Made by a program: the position numbers and the translations under genes
Origin: Sediminicola arcticus
Lineage (GTDB): Bacteria; Bacteroidota; Bacteroidia; Flavobacteriales; Flavobacteriaceae
Length of the DNA: 64,000 nucleotides
Reading direction: 5' to 3'
NCBI RefSeq assembly: GCF_040566695.1
Contig: NZ_JBEXAE010000002.1
Location: 62,001-126,000 of the forward strand
Part shown: positions 42,469 through 51,536 of the stretch, piece by piece
Position numbering within the stretch: the stretch's first letter is position 1
How the letters are laid out: each line of letters begins with the position of its first letter
Notes under the pieces: model-generated
Databases searched by the model: none
Told to the model about the DNA's origin: nothing
What the model saw: only the letters and a program-made list of their open reading frames with translations

Positions 42469-43899
42469 TTACGGTTGTACTTTAGCAATATTTCGGATCA
42501 TGCCTCCAAATATAAAAAAATGAAAGGGTACAATACTGTACCAATACAAACGCCCTTTTAGTCCTCTGGGTCTAAACGTAGCCGTCTGATGCAATATATT
42601 TTGATCATCAATTCTAAATTCTAACCAAGCCTCCCCGGGTAATTTCATTTCTGCAAATAGCAATAAACGCTTATTTTTCTTATCGGCCAAAAGAACTCTC
42701 CAAAAGTCTAGGGAATCCCCTGCATAAATCCTATCTGGATGGGTGCGACCCCTTCTTAAGCCAACGCCTCCAGTAAACTTATCTAATATGCCCCTGATTT
42801 TCCATAACCAATTGGCATAATACCATCCCGTTTCACCCCCAATTTTCCAAATATTTTCAAGTACCTTTTCGGGATTGTCAACCTTTAAATGTTGTTCATC
42901 CTTAAGCACTCCAAATTTTGGGACCTGAATGTATTTTTTTAAATTCTTGTTCATTCGGCCACTGACCATGCTATCTTTCCAACTACTGATGACCAAGTTT
43001 TGTTCTATTTTAACAAATGCCATTTGTATGGCCTCCGTATAGGAATGGGGGGTTAGACCTAATAATTGTTGTATGCGATCATCCTTTGCTACAACTTCCA
43101 TTTTCATGCTATCTACTAAATTCATGGCTAACTTATAGGAGGTAGAGGTGACAAAATACAGCCAATAGGAAGATAGTTTAGGTGTCATTACAGGAACAGT
43201 ATAGATAGCAATTTTTATTCCTCTAACTTTGGCGTATTGTTCTAACATGGACTTATAGGTGAGCACTTCGGGACCTCCAATATCAAAGGAGTCATTATAG
43301 GTCTTCTTATTTCCCAATACACCCGTCAAAAAGTGAATGACATCCCTGATAGCTATAGGTTGCGTTTTGGTTAACACCCATTTTGGTGTAATCATTATCG
43401 GAAGCTTTTCACAAAGATCTCTAATGATCTCAAAGGAAGAACTCCCAGATCCAACAATGATACCCGCCCTAAGAACTGTAAGGTTGTAACCTCCCTTATA
43501 CAAAATATCTTCTACGTTTTTTCTGGAGCGCAAATGTTTAGAAAGATCTTTATCATTAACGATACCACTCAGATAAATAACCTGCTCCACTTTGGTGTCA
43601 TTCATATACCGATTGAAATTTTTGGCTGATATAGCCTCTTTTTCATCAAAGTCAGTGGTTGATGAACTCATGGAATGGATAAGATAATATGCCACGTCTA
43701 TATCGGCTGGTATCACATCTGGTGTGTATTTGTCCAAAAAGTCAACCTCCACAACACTTATCTTTGATAGTGTTTCAGCATCTATGGATAATCTCTTTTG
43801 ATCGCGTACGGCACAGACCACTTCATGGCCTTGATCCAAGAGTTGTGGTAACAACCTCATCCCTATATATCCATTGGCACCTGTAAGTAAAATCTTCAT
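42469..43899 (-). CDS. SDR-type NAD(P)-binding oxidoreductase with C-terminal DUF2867-like domain
   Basis: 476 residues. The Rossmann fold opens MKILLTGANGYIGMRLLPQL with the GxxGxxG loop; RAGIIVGSGSSSFEIIRDL follows in the extended SDR pattern. From about 330 a second domain (DFWRVLLADKKNKRLLLFAE, MKLPGEAWLEF) resembles DUF2867. The last 16 residues, inside PFHFFIFGGMIRNIAKVQP, are encoded by copy 2 of the 48-bp direct repeat. The substrate is unknown; homologues are often called nucleoside-diphosphate-sugar epimerases, but I see no proof of that reaction. A small hypothetical gene lies 68 nt upstream on the same strand. Confidence 0.82.
   Translation of the reverse strand: MKILLTGANGYIGMRLLPQLLDQGHEVVCAVRDQKRLSIDAETLSKISVVEVDFLDKYTPDVIPADIDVAYYLIHSMSSSTTDFDEKEAISAKNFNRYMNDTKVEQVIYLSGIVNDKDLSKHLRSRKNVEDILYKGGYNLTVLRAGIIVGSGSSSFEIIRDLCEKLPIMITPKWVLTKTQPIAIRDVIHFLTGVLGNKKTYNDSFDIGGPEVLTYKSMLEQYAKVRGIKIAIYTVPVMTPKLSSYWLYFVTSTSYKLAMNLVDSMKMEVVAKDDRIQQLLGLTPHSYTEAIQMAFVKIEQNLVISSWKDSMVSGRMNKNLKKYIQVPKFGVLKDEQHLKVDNPEKVLENIWKIGGETGWYYANWLWKIRGILDKFTGGVGLRRGRTHPDRIYAGDSLDFWRVLLADKKNKRLLLFAEMKLPGEAWLEFRIDDQNILHQTATFRPRGLKGRLYWYSIVPFHFFIFGGMIRNIAKVQP
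42481..42528. repeat. Direct repeat copy 2 (3' end of the SDR gene)
   Basis: Differs from copy 1 at one base (G at 42496 versus T at 37171). With copy 1 it brackets the two glycan genes in a 5.3-kb segment. Confidence 0.9.
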
Positions 43900-43967
43900 A
43901 TCATAACATTATTAATGTAGACCTTCATTAATGTTTTTATTTCTTAAATTCTGGCAGCATTAAGCAT

Positions 43968-44393
43968 CTAGAGATCTTCAATAGAGGTGGGGGCATTGTC
44001 TACTTTATAGTCTAACATTTTCCGAAAGTATTTTTGAATGGCCTTGGTATCCGATCGAACTTTGATAAAATGGTGGTCCCTGTAGATCGAATATACCGCG
44101 AAATCACCCTTATAAATAGTGAGTTTATAATAGGGGATGACCAACGCAAAGGTTTCTAACAAAGAACGGAATCTTAAAATTATTCCCTTTGGCCTCATTT
44201 CTATATTGCAACTGTCTAAATTGTTGTCCAATAGTAATAAGTCTCTAATTCCGGAACTAGATGCTGTGATAAATAATTTTGGGGATCCAATTCCATTTAA
44301 ATTGAATCGCTCTTTTAGTGTAAAAGGCTTTCCGACTTCTTCATCTACTTTTCTCGTGATTTCTTTATTGTTATAGGATACGTTTACGAGCAT
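43968..44393 (-). CDS. Conserved hypothetical protein
   Basis: 141 residues, no signal peptide or membrane segment, so probably cytoplasmic. Pattern: a beta-rich start (MLVNVSYNNKEITRKVDEEV), a hydrophobic centre (FRSLLETFALVIPYYKLTIYKG), and a charged C terminus (YFRKMLDYKVDNAPTSIEDL). I do not recognise a family. It is 68 nt upstream of the SDR gene on the same strand and divergent from argS; co-transcription with the SDR is possible. Confidence 0.7.
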   Translation of the reverse strand: MLVNVSYNNKEITRKVDEEVGKPFTLKERFNLNGIGSPKLFITASSSGIRDLLLLDNNLDSCNIEMRPKGIILRFRSLLETFALVIPYYKLTIYKGDFAVYSIYRDHHFIKVRSDTKAIQKYFRKMLDYKVDNAPTSIEDL

Positions 44394-44513
44394 GTTAATT
44401 TTAGCAATTTTTTAATTTAAAAGTACTTTTCATAGTTACTTCTAAAGTTAAGTAAATCTTCAATTATAAAGGCTGGGTTAGTGATATAATCAGTGGAAAA
44501 GAATAAAAATGCG

Positions 44514-44521
44514 TAGTTTTG
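44514..44521 (+). promoter_or_regulatory. -7 box of argS
   Basis: TAGTTTTG matches TAnnTTTG, 22 nt before the ATG at 44544. No clear -33 TTTG is found at 19 nt. Confidence 0.4.
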
Positions 44522-44543
44522 CAGCTTTAAACACCAAGATGTA

Positions 44544-46334
44544 ATGAACATTCAAGAAGTCTTAACCCTAAAGGTAAAAGAAGTAATTAATTCCATTTAT
44601 AAAGTTGATTTACCTGAGGTAGAATTTCAACCTACAAGGAAGGATTTTGCAGGGGATATTACTGTTGTGATTTTCCCTATGTTGCGCTTTATAAAGGGAA
44701 ATCCGATTCAAATAGGGGAGCAGATCGGCCAGTTTTTAAAGGGCGATGTTGAAGAAGTACAAGATTTTAATGTGGTAAAGGGTTTTTTGAATATCACCAT
44801 TGGAGATAGGTATTATCTTAATTTCTTTAATGACATTAAGGATGATACCCAATTTGGTTATGCTGACCAAAAAGATTCGGACGCGGTTATGGTGGAATAT
44901 TCCTCTCCAAATACCAACAAACCTCTCCATCTTGGTCATATAAGGAACAACTTATTGGGGTATTCTGTTGCCGAAATAATTAAGGCATCAGGTAAAAAAG
45001 TATACAAAACGCAAATCATTAATGATAGGGGCATACATATTTGTAAAAGCATGTTGGCCTGGCAACGTTTTGGTAATGGGGAAACACCGGAAAGTTCCCA
45101 ATTAAAAGGGGATAAATTGGTAGGGAACTACTATGTTGCCTTTAATAGAGCCTATAAAGAAGAAATTGCAGCGATGGTCGCTGAAGGAGTTGATCCTAAA
45201 GTAGCAGAAAAGGAAGCCCCAATACTTTTGGATGCTCAGGAAATGCTTCGAAAATGGGAATCTGGGGACGCGGAGATTGTACATCTCTGGAAAACCATGA
45301 ACCAGTGGGTTTATAAAGGTTTTGAGGTTACTTATAACAATCTTGGAGTAGATTTTGATCAATATTACTATGAAAGTGATACCTATTTATTAGGGAAGGA
45401 TGTGGTTGATGAAGGGCTAAAAAAAGGGGTTTTTTATAGAAAAGAAGATAGCAGTGTTTGGATAGATCTTACTGATGAAGGTTTGGATGAAAAAATAGTT
45501 TTACGTTCAGACGGCACTGCCGTGTATATGACACAAGATATAGGAACAGCCATTCAACGGGTAAAGGACAACCCAGATGTAAAAGGGATGGTCTATACAG
45601 TAGGGAATGAGCAGGATTATCATTTTAAAGTGCTTTTTCTTATTCTGAAGAAATTGGGGTTTGATTGGGCCGAAAATCTATTCCACTTAAGCTATGGTAT
45701 GGTTGACTTGCCTAGTGGTAAAATGAAGAGTAGGGAAGGAACGGTTGTGGATGCAGATGATCTAATGCAGGATATGACTAGAACTGCCGCAGAGATTTCT
45801 AAAGAGTTGGGGAAATTGGAAGATTATTCCGAAGTGGAAAAACAAGAACTTTATAAAGTAATTGGCTTAGGAGCATTAAAATATTACATTTTAAAGGTTG
45901 ATCCTAAAAAACGCATACTTTTCAATCCAGAGGAATCGGTAGATTTTCAAGGAAATACTGGTCCTTTTATTCAATACACCTATGCAAGGATTCAATCCAT
46001 TCTAAGAAAGGCAGTGGATACAAACGTGTCCTTATCAGGAACGCAGGGAACTTTAGAAATAGAACTCCATGAAAAGGAGAAAGAATTGTTAAAGCAATTG
46101 CAGTTATTTCCGGATACAATTCAATTGGCTGCCACTAATTTTAGTCCGGCCTTAATAGCGAATTATACGTACGATCTGGTAAAAGAATTTAATTCGTTTT
46201 ATCAGAATGTTTCAATTTTAGGTGAAGAAGATGAACTAAAAAAAATGCTTCGCGTGCAATTGGCCAAGAAAGTTGGGGATGTAATTCAATCGGCATTTAA
46301 ACTATTGGGAATTGAAGTTCCCGAAAGAATGTAG
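44544..46334 (+). CDS. argS: Arginyl-tRNA synthetase
   Basis: A class I synthetase of 596 residues. The HIGH motif is HLGH in SSPNTNKPLHLGHIRNN and the KMSK loop is represented by GKMKSREGTVVDADDL. The N-terminal Add-1 domain (about 1-115) and the C-terminal DALR anticodon-binding domain (TGPFIQYTYARIQSILRKA onward, ending GIEVPERM) are complete. It charges tRNA-Arg for the cytoplasm. A bidirectional terminator separates it from the rhodopsin gene. Confidence 0.97.
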   Translation: MNIQEVLTLKVKEVINSIYKVDLPEVEFQPTRKDFAGDITVVIFPMLRFIKGNPIQIGEQIGQFLKGDVEEVQDFNVVKGFLNITIGDRYYLNFFNDIKDDTQFGYADQKDSDAVMVEYSSPNTNKPLHLGHIRNNLLGYSVAEIIKASGKKVYKTQIINDRGIHICKSMLAWQRFGNGETPESSQLKGDKLVGNYYVAFNRAYKEEIAAMVAEGVDPKVAEKEAPILLDAQEMLRKWESGDAEIVHLWKTMNQWVYKGFEVTYNNLGVDFDQYYYESDTYLLGKDVVDEGLKKGVFYRKEDSSVWIDLTDEGLDEKIVLRSDGTAVYMTQDIGTAIQRVKDNPDVKGMVYTVGNEQDYHFKVLFLILKKLGFDWAENLFHLSYGMVDLPSGKMKSREGTVVDADDLMQDMTRTAAEISKELGKLEDYSEVEKQELYKVIGLGALKYYILKVDPKKRILFNPEESVDFQGNTGPFIQYTYARIQSILRKAVDTNVSLSGTQGTLEIELHEKEKELLKQLQLFPDTIQLAATNFSPALIANYTYDLVKEFNSFYQNVSILGEEDELKKMLRVQLAKKVGDVIQSAFKLLGIEVPERM

Positions 46335-46354
46335 ATTGTAAGATAATTAAAAAT

Positions 46355-46386
46355 AAAAAAGACCGCTTATAGCGGTCTTTTTTTTT
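46355..46386. terminator. Bidirectional terminator between argS and rhodopsin genes
   Basis: The stem AAAAAAGACCGCT / AGCGGTCTTTTTT around a 3-nt loop, with long A and T runs on either side, serves both converging genes. Confidence 0.92.
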
Positions 46387-46404
46387 GTTCGCTAAAACAA
46401 ATTA

Positions 46405-47133
46405 TTAAGCCTCAGATGATTTTGATACTGCCAAGCTGTAAACAACTAGACCAAAACCAATTTTGTTGATAGCATCACCTATGTTGTAAATAACATCTAG
46501 GTTTAGACCACCAAAGATTCCATCATACCATCCTGGAGTACCAGCCATGTATCCGATTGGATAAATTGCCCAACCTACTAATACAAACCAGCATAGTGTT
46601 TTGTGTGCTTTTAATACGGCACCACCTGCTGCTTCTGCCAATTTCTTTGCTTGACCCAACCAGATGTCGTAGACAATTGCGAAATATGCGATTCCTGATA
46701 TTAGACCCCAAATCTGAGCTTGGTCTCTATATACAGCTTCACCTAGGTATCCTGTAACCAACATTACAACGGATAAAAAGATTAATCTCCACATTAGTGA
46801 TTTTTTAGCTCCTGCTACTTTAAGTATCAAGAAGAATTCCACACACATTAATGGCACCGTCAATACCCAGTCCACATAGCGAAAGAAGGTGGGGGACTCC
46901 TCAAAAGCAGCCCAGTAGTCTCGCATGTACCAATAATGTACAGCAGCAATAAAAGTAATTAATCCTGAAACCAGGAGTGAGGTCCTCCATTTTTTGTCGA
47001 AACTGCTCATAGACAGAAAGAAAAAGGCTGATGCAGCCATCATTGCCATACATCCTACAAAAAATGTAAATCCTACGTAATCATCTGGTGCCAACTTGGC
47101 CACCAGAGGAAGTGATGCTAAAAAGTTTTCCAT
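46405..47133 (-). CDS. Proteorhodopsin, light-driven proton pump (green-tuned)
   Basis: A seven-helix retinal protein of 242 residues in the inner membrane. In helix C, RYVDWVLTVPLMCVEFF gives Asp88, Thr92 and Glu99, equivalent to the DTE set (Asp97, Thr101, Glu108) of outward proton pumps; it is not the NDQ sodium-pump pattern. His66 in VHYWYM matches the Asp-partner His75. The retinal Schiff-base lysine is Lys224 in DAINKIGFG. The spectral tuning site (position 105 in the type protein) is Met96, which usually means green absorption. It is divergent from the retinal-producing blh gene. Confidence 0.95.
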   Translation of the reverse strand: MENFLASLPLVAKLAPDDYVGFTFFVGCMAMMAASAFFFLSMSSFDKKWRTSLLVSGLITFIAAVHYWYMRDYWAAFEESPTFFRYVDWVLTVPLMCVEFFLILKVAGAKKSLMWRLIFLSVVMLVTGYLGEAVYRDQAQIWGLISGIAYFAIVYDIWLGQAKKLAEAAGGAVLKAHKTLCWFVLVGWAIYPIGYMAGTPGWYDGIFGGLNLDVIYNIGDAINKIGFGLVVYSLAVSKSSEA

Positions 47134-47207
47134 AATTAAAATCGTTATTTAGATTTGTTGAATTAATTAGCCATAAATTTAAACAAAATAGTTTTAATTA
47201 TTTGTTA

Positions 47208-47215
47208 TATTTTTG
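47208..47215 (+). promoter_or_regulatory. -7 box of blh, leaderless type
   Basis: TATTTTTG fits TAnnTTTG and ends 6 nt before the blh ATG (47222). The 88-bp divergent spacer must also hold the rhodopsin promoter; there TATTTTG on the minus strand is one base short of the consensus. Confidence 0.45.
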
Positions 47216-47221
47216 TGAAAA

Positions 47222-48121
47222 ATGAAAAAAGAAGGTACTATATTTAAGAATTTGGATGGTTTTGTGCTGGTAACCACTTTTTTTTTCCTTTGGTTCGCCA
47301 TAAGTTTTGGTGATAGTGTTGAGGATATAGTGGCTTATTTTTTGATCTTAACTTTTGGTATTCTTCACGGAGCCAATGATTTAAAACTGATACAGACATC
47401 AAATTCGAATGCCAAAAAGAAGTCTAGTTTTTTGAAGGTTTCGTCCTATTATGTATTTTTCATTTTAATATGTGCCTCATTATTTTATTTTCTACCAAGT
47501 TTGGCGCTTCTTACTTTTGTTCTTTTTAGTGGATATCATTTTGGGGAACAACATTGGAGTTCTAAATTTAAAAGGCGGTCTAAAGCAACTTTATGGTTTT
47601 ATTCTAGTTATGGACTTATAGTTCTATCCTTATTATTTGTCTCTCACACAATTGAGGTCAACACAGTTATTGAAAACATTACTGGCCATTACATAGAGCC
47701 AAATTTTTTTTCCTATTTACTGTTTTTTAATATAGGTTTATTTGCGATTTTATACTTGCTGCTCAAAAAAAATAGGAGTCTGGAAAGTAATTGGATCAGA
47801 GAAATTTTTTATTTGGTCGTATTCTTAGTGGTGTTTAAGACAGCATCATTACTGTGGTCTTTTGCTATATATTTTATTTTATGGCATTCTTTACCCTCCT
47901 TGGTTGATCAGATTAAATTTTTATACGGTGGTATTACTAGGAAAAACATCATCTTGTATTTAAAAACTTCCCTTATATATTGGGCCATTTCTGTAATCGG
48001 GCTTTTAGTATTGTTTCTTTTTTTTGGGAGGGATAGCAATACCTTTATAGCATTCTTCTTTTCGTTTCTAGCGGCTATAACCTTTCCTCATGTTTTGGTA
48101 ATGACAAGACTTAATAAATAA
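47222..48121 (+). CDS. blh: Beta-carotene 15,15'-dioxygenase, Brp/Blh family
   Basis: A 299-residue polytopic membrane enzyme that splits beta-carotene into two retinal molecules using non-haem iron. Conserved His motifs are GILHGANDLKLI (about 42-53), SGYHFGEQHW (about 106-115) and FILWHSLPSLVDQI (about 221-234). Six or more membrane helices are visible. It is divergent from rhodopsin with an 88-bp spacer, a common arrangement that couples chromophore and opsin. The carotenoid genes (crtEBIY) are not in the window. Confidence 0.92.
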   Translation: MKKEGTIFKNLDGFVLVTTFFFLWFAISFGDSVEDIVAYFLILTFGILHGANDLKLIQTSNSNAKKKSSFLKVSSYYVFFILICASLFYFLPSLALLTFVLFSGYHFGEQHWSSKFKRRSKATLWFYSSYGLIVLSLLFVSHTIEVNTVIENITGHYIEPNFFSYLLFFNIGLFAILYLLLKKNRSLESNWIREIFYLVVFLVVFKTASLLWSFAIYFILWHSLPSLVDQIKFLYGGITRKNIILYLKTSLIYWAISVIGLLVLFLFFGRDSNTFIAFFFSFLAAITFPHVLVMTRLNK

Positions 48122-48183
48122 TTTTATATGTGCTGAAACCGCGTCTATTTAAACCCTCCAGTAATATTTAGTATGTTTGAAAA

Positions 48184-48991
48184 ATGAGCTTACCTAAAAT
48201 TATTGCCCTCTTATGCATCTTTTATATTTTCGGCTATTTCTTATCTATTACGCTTTGGGATTGTATCATGTTAATCCGTTTGTGAAATTGAAGCGGCTAA
48301 CGGCATAGGAAAACAACTTGTCATCACGAATTTTCCTATATATGCCAAGTTTTTCACCCTACAAAAACAAAAATTTGAGTTTCGTCTCATCCGTTTTAAA
48401 AGCAGAAAATAATTTATTTCCCATGGTCTAGTGCCACAACAAGGGCAAATGGTCTTGTTGATATGCGCTACTGCAACTATGCTTACTATGGGAGTAAAGG
48501 ATTATATGATTTCTTCCATTGATAGAATAATTATATATCCCACCCATTATTTTTCACTAATTAATAGAAAGAGTCATATAGGGGAATACAACCCAAGACT
48601 TAAAACCTTGGGGCTATCTGCTGAACATTTTAGGGCGGGTTTTGAATCTTTAAATGATAATTTAAACCTAGGACTACATGAATTTGCCCATGCTTTAAGT
48701 TTTAATGCGCTCACAAAGCAGAACAGGGAGGCGCAAACGTTTACCAATGGACTAAAAAAAATACAAGAACTGTATTTAGATGCACAGTTTTTGACCCAGT
48801 TGAATAGCACAGCTTATTTTAGTGAATATGGGATGGAAAATATTCATGAATTTTGTGCCGTAGCTGTCGAGAATTATGTGGAGACTCCTTTGACCTTCCA
48901 AAAAGAATTCCCTGGACTCTACAGAATTATTGGTCAGATGTTGAATTTTGATTTTCAGCAGCCCTTCTCGAAAATTAAAAACTCAGCCTAA
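48184..48991 (+). pseudogene. Decayed zinc-dependent peptidase of the MtfA type
   Basis: The intact C-terminal part (from a GTG at 48431, 186 residues) has SSIDRIIIYPTHYFS and the metal site NLGLHEFAHALSF (HExxH), typical of MtfA-family peptidases. Upstream sequence encodes further homologous stretches in different frames: MSLPKIIALLCIFYIFGYFL from 48184, then HVNPFVKLKRLT, then LVITNFPIYAKFFTLQKQKF. The last is in the same frame as the catalytic part but cut by a TAA at 48410-48412. At least one frameshift plus a nonsense codon therefore separate the parts. The 3' end overlaps the convergent TonB receptor by 17 bp. A sequencing error cannot explain both lesions easily, but would be worth excluding. 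Confidence 0.7.
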
Positions 48992-51536
48992 AACTAATAT
49001 TTGGGGTTATTCCCAAGGAAACACTTTCTATGGTTTCTATTTGGTTTTGGTCGTTTAGCCTGTAATAGGTGTTAAGAACGTTTCTTTTATTTAAAAGATT
49101 GAGTAATGAAGCTCCTACTGATGCCTTAACATTAGTACCTATCTCAAAATCATAAATTACGGAGGCATCTGCCCTTAGATAGTCAGGAAGCCTGCTACTA
49201 TTGTTCTCTTGGTAATTAATGCTATTAGGGAAGGAGGTCCTGTCAATGCCATTGTCACCTTCTTGAGGTTCTGTATACGGCTTTCCTGTTCTATAATTAA
49301 TGCCAATCCCTAATTTAAGTCCTTCGTAGGAATAAGTGCCTGCAAAGGTTAAAGTATGTCTTATATCCAAGTTATTGGGAAAAGATTGTGGGGTAATATC
49401 GTTAAATGTATAGTTATTCAGGTTATAAGCATAGCTTAACCAAGTGCTAAAGGTTTTCGTTTTTTTATTGATTAAAAATTCAATCCCCTTGACGTCATAT
49501 TTTCCTATTTCCCCATTAAATTGATTTTGGTTTTGGAAGCCTTGGGTAGAAGTACTGATACCATTTACTTCCTTGTAAAAACCTTGAAGTCCCAAATACC
49601 AACTTTTATTATCGTAATTGAAACCAATAGATCCTTGCTTGCTTTTTGTTATAGGTAGGTCATCATTGTCGGAGAGAATCCATCGGTTTTTTTCTATCCC
49701 TAAGAAATTTTGTTCTAGATCAATGATTTGATTGGTGGCCTGATTTTTAAATTCCCCCAAAATCTCCCCATTGAAATGTTTTGTGAAAGAATAGGCTATA
49801 CTTAACCGTGGTTCTAGGATCCACTCTTTAAAGGTGTTGATATTTTCCAAATAATTTAGTCTAGTACCGATCCTCCCGTTTATTTTTTTGTTAAAGGATG
49901 TGTAATTAAGCTCAGAAAATACAGAATGTTGCCTAAGAACACCTTTGATGTTGCTTTTAAAGGCTGGCTGGGTCACATTGGTAAAGTTAATGATGCCCAC
50001 CTCACTAAATGCATAACCATTGAGCCAACTTAAGGTATTGGAGAATTGATATATGGTGTTCAGTTTTAATGCTGTTTCCAGAACCTGATTGTTTTGAAAT
50101 AGCTGCTGATTACCATTATCTGTGCTATTTCTTGCGTCTAAATTGTATTTGGTAGAGTACATATTTAGATGGGTGGAAAAATTAGATGTCCAATTACTTT
50201 CTAGATGACCTCCAAAAGAGAAATTGTTTTGATCCAAACCACTTTGTGAGGATTGTATGCTGTCTTTTGCCGTTTCTGTATATCTCAGATCGTTTTTAAT
50301 AGTGATAAAGCTTAGTCTTACCTTATGATTTTCATTAAGGTCATACAATAGTTTGCCTGAAATATCATAAAAATAAAAGTCCTCTTCCCTAATAATATCA
50401 GCATCAGTAGATTGGGAGTTATTATCTTTAATTTTAGTATCCTGAAAAGCTTTATCAAAAAAACGACTATAGGTTGGCGTATTTAAAAAATCGGTTACTG
50501 AACGTCTGGCAGAAAACTGGAAGGCCCAATTTTTGCTTAAAGGAACATGGGCATATACATCGCCACTAATAAGATTAAAACCTGTTCCTCCAAAAAATGA
50601 ATTGTGGATGTTATTTTGGGATTCCATATTAATGATACTGCTTACTCCCTCTCCATATTGAGCACTCGTACCGTTTTTTATAATGGTAACCTTATCTGTG
50701 AGGTAGGGATTAAAGGCCGAAATCAACCCGAAAAAATGGCCCGATTGATACATTTTTATTCCGTCCCATAAGATTAGATTCTGATCATTTGTACCGCCTC
50801 TTACATTTATATCCGAGACGGTTTCATCAATACTTTTAATGCCTGGCAGCGCTTGTATGGTTTGTAGTACGTCTGGTTCAATAAGTCCAGGTAAAATACC
50901 AAAATCGTCTATGGTTAAAAGAATGCTGCCATCAATTAGTTGGCTAAGTCCTGTAGTTAAGAGCTTAAAAAGAATAACCTCATCCAATTCTTCATAATTA
51001 GGCACTAACAATAGTTGTTTGCAAGGGGAAGGATTTAACAATTCTTCTGCCTTTATATATCTTGTCTTATACCCTAAGAACCGAATGCGCAAGGTGGCTT
51101 GCCTAGGAATATTTTTCAGGGAAAAGGAACCTTCAAGATTGGTGATTATAGCAATGCTGCTTCCCAACACTTCAATAGTAGCCCCTTGGATAGTGTTGGC
51201 TTCATAATTATCGAGGACTTGGGCACAGATATCTACGGTAGTGCTTTTGTAAAGGGTATAGTAGCGGTCGCTAAGTTTCTTGACCTGTAATTGTGTGTGG
51301 TTTTGAATGCTATTTAATATTTCAGCTAATTCCTTACTCTGTATTGGGATAATTGATAAATTTTGGATATCCTCGTCCACATAGGAAAATTTGACATTAA
51401 AATTAGCTTCTAGGGATTGGATGTACTCTATAAGAGGCACTGAAATAACCTTGCTGTTTTGGGCCTTGGTCGCCAAGGTGAAAAACAGCAGGAGTAAGAA
51501 AGTAGTATTTAAAATTTTACGGCGTTTCTTCAGCAT
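48975..51536 (-). CDS. TonB-dependent outer-membrane receptor with signalling (STN) domain
   Basis: A FecA-like transducer-receptor. I choose the ATG at 51536 (MLKKRRKILNTTFLLL, signal peptide ending TKAQ); an in-frame ATG at 51557 adds seven residues. After the signal comes a secretin/TonB short N-terminal domain (PLIEYIQSLEANFNVKFSYV). A carboxypeptidase-like beta-sandwich (NTIQGATIEVLGSSIA) and a plug (IQALPGIKSIDETVSDINVR, GGTNDQNLILWDG) follow, then a barrel ending in ITPNISFRLSF. The start overlaps the FecR gene by 20 nt. With FecR and the sigma factor it forms a cell-surface signalling locus; the ligand is unknown. Confidence 0.88.
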   Translation of the reverse strand: MLKKRRKILNTTFLLLLFFTLATKAQNSKVISVPLIEYIQSLEANFNVKFSYVDEDIQNLSIIPIQSKELAEILNSIQNHTQLQVKKLSDRYYTLYKSTTVDICAQVLDNYEANTIQGATIEVLGSSIAIITNLEGSFSLKNIPRQATLRIRFLGYKTRYIKAEELLNPSPCKQLLLVPNYEELDEVILFKLLTTGLSQLIDGSILLTIDDFGILPGLIEPDVLQTIQALPGIKSIDETVSDINVRGGTNDQNLILWDGIKMYQSGHFFGLISAFNPYLTDKVTIIKNGTSAQYGEGVSSIINMESQNNIHNSFFGGTGFNLISGDVYAHVPLSKNWAFQFSARRSVTDFLNTPTYSRFFDKAFQDTKIKDNNSQSTDADIIREEDFYFYDISGKLLYDLNENHKVRLSFITIKNDLRYTETAKDSIQSSQSGLDQNNFSFGGHLESNWTSNFSTHLNMYSTKYNLDARNSTDNGNQQLFQNNQVLETALKLNTIYQFSNTLSWLNGYAFSEVGIINFTNVTQPAFKSNIKGVLRQHSVFSELNYTSFNKKINGRIGTRLNYLENINTFKEWILEPRLSIAYSFTKHFNGEILGEFKNQATNQIIDLEQNFLGIEKNRWILSDNDDLPITKSKQGSIGFNYDNKSWYLGLQGFYKEVNGISTSTQGFQNQNQFNGEIGKYDVKGIEFLINKKTKTFSTWLSYAYNLNNYTFNDITPQSFPNNLDIRHTLTFAGTYSYEGLKLGIGINYRTGKPYTEPQEGDNGIDRTSFPNSINYQENNSSRLPDYLRADASVIYDFEIGTNVKASVGASLLNLLNKRNVLNTYYRLNDQNQIETIESVSLGITPNISFRLSF

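Noticed and set aside
37204..42480. Classical transposon or integrative element
   Set aside because: No transposase, integrase, terminal inverted repeats or tRNA target is present; only the 48-bp direct repeats support mobility, so it is kept as an islet hypothesis.
46405..47133. Sodium-pumping rhodopsin (NDQ type)
   Set aside because: The helix-C triad is Asp-Thr-Glu, the proton-pump pattern.
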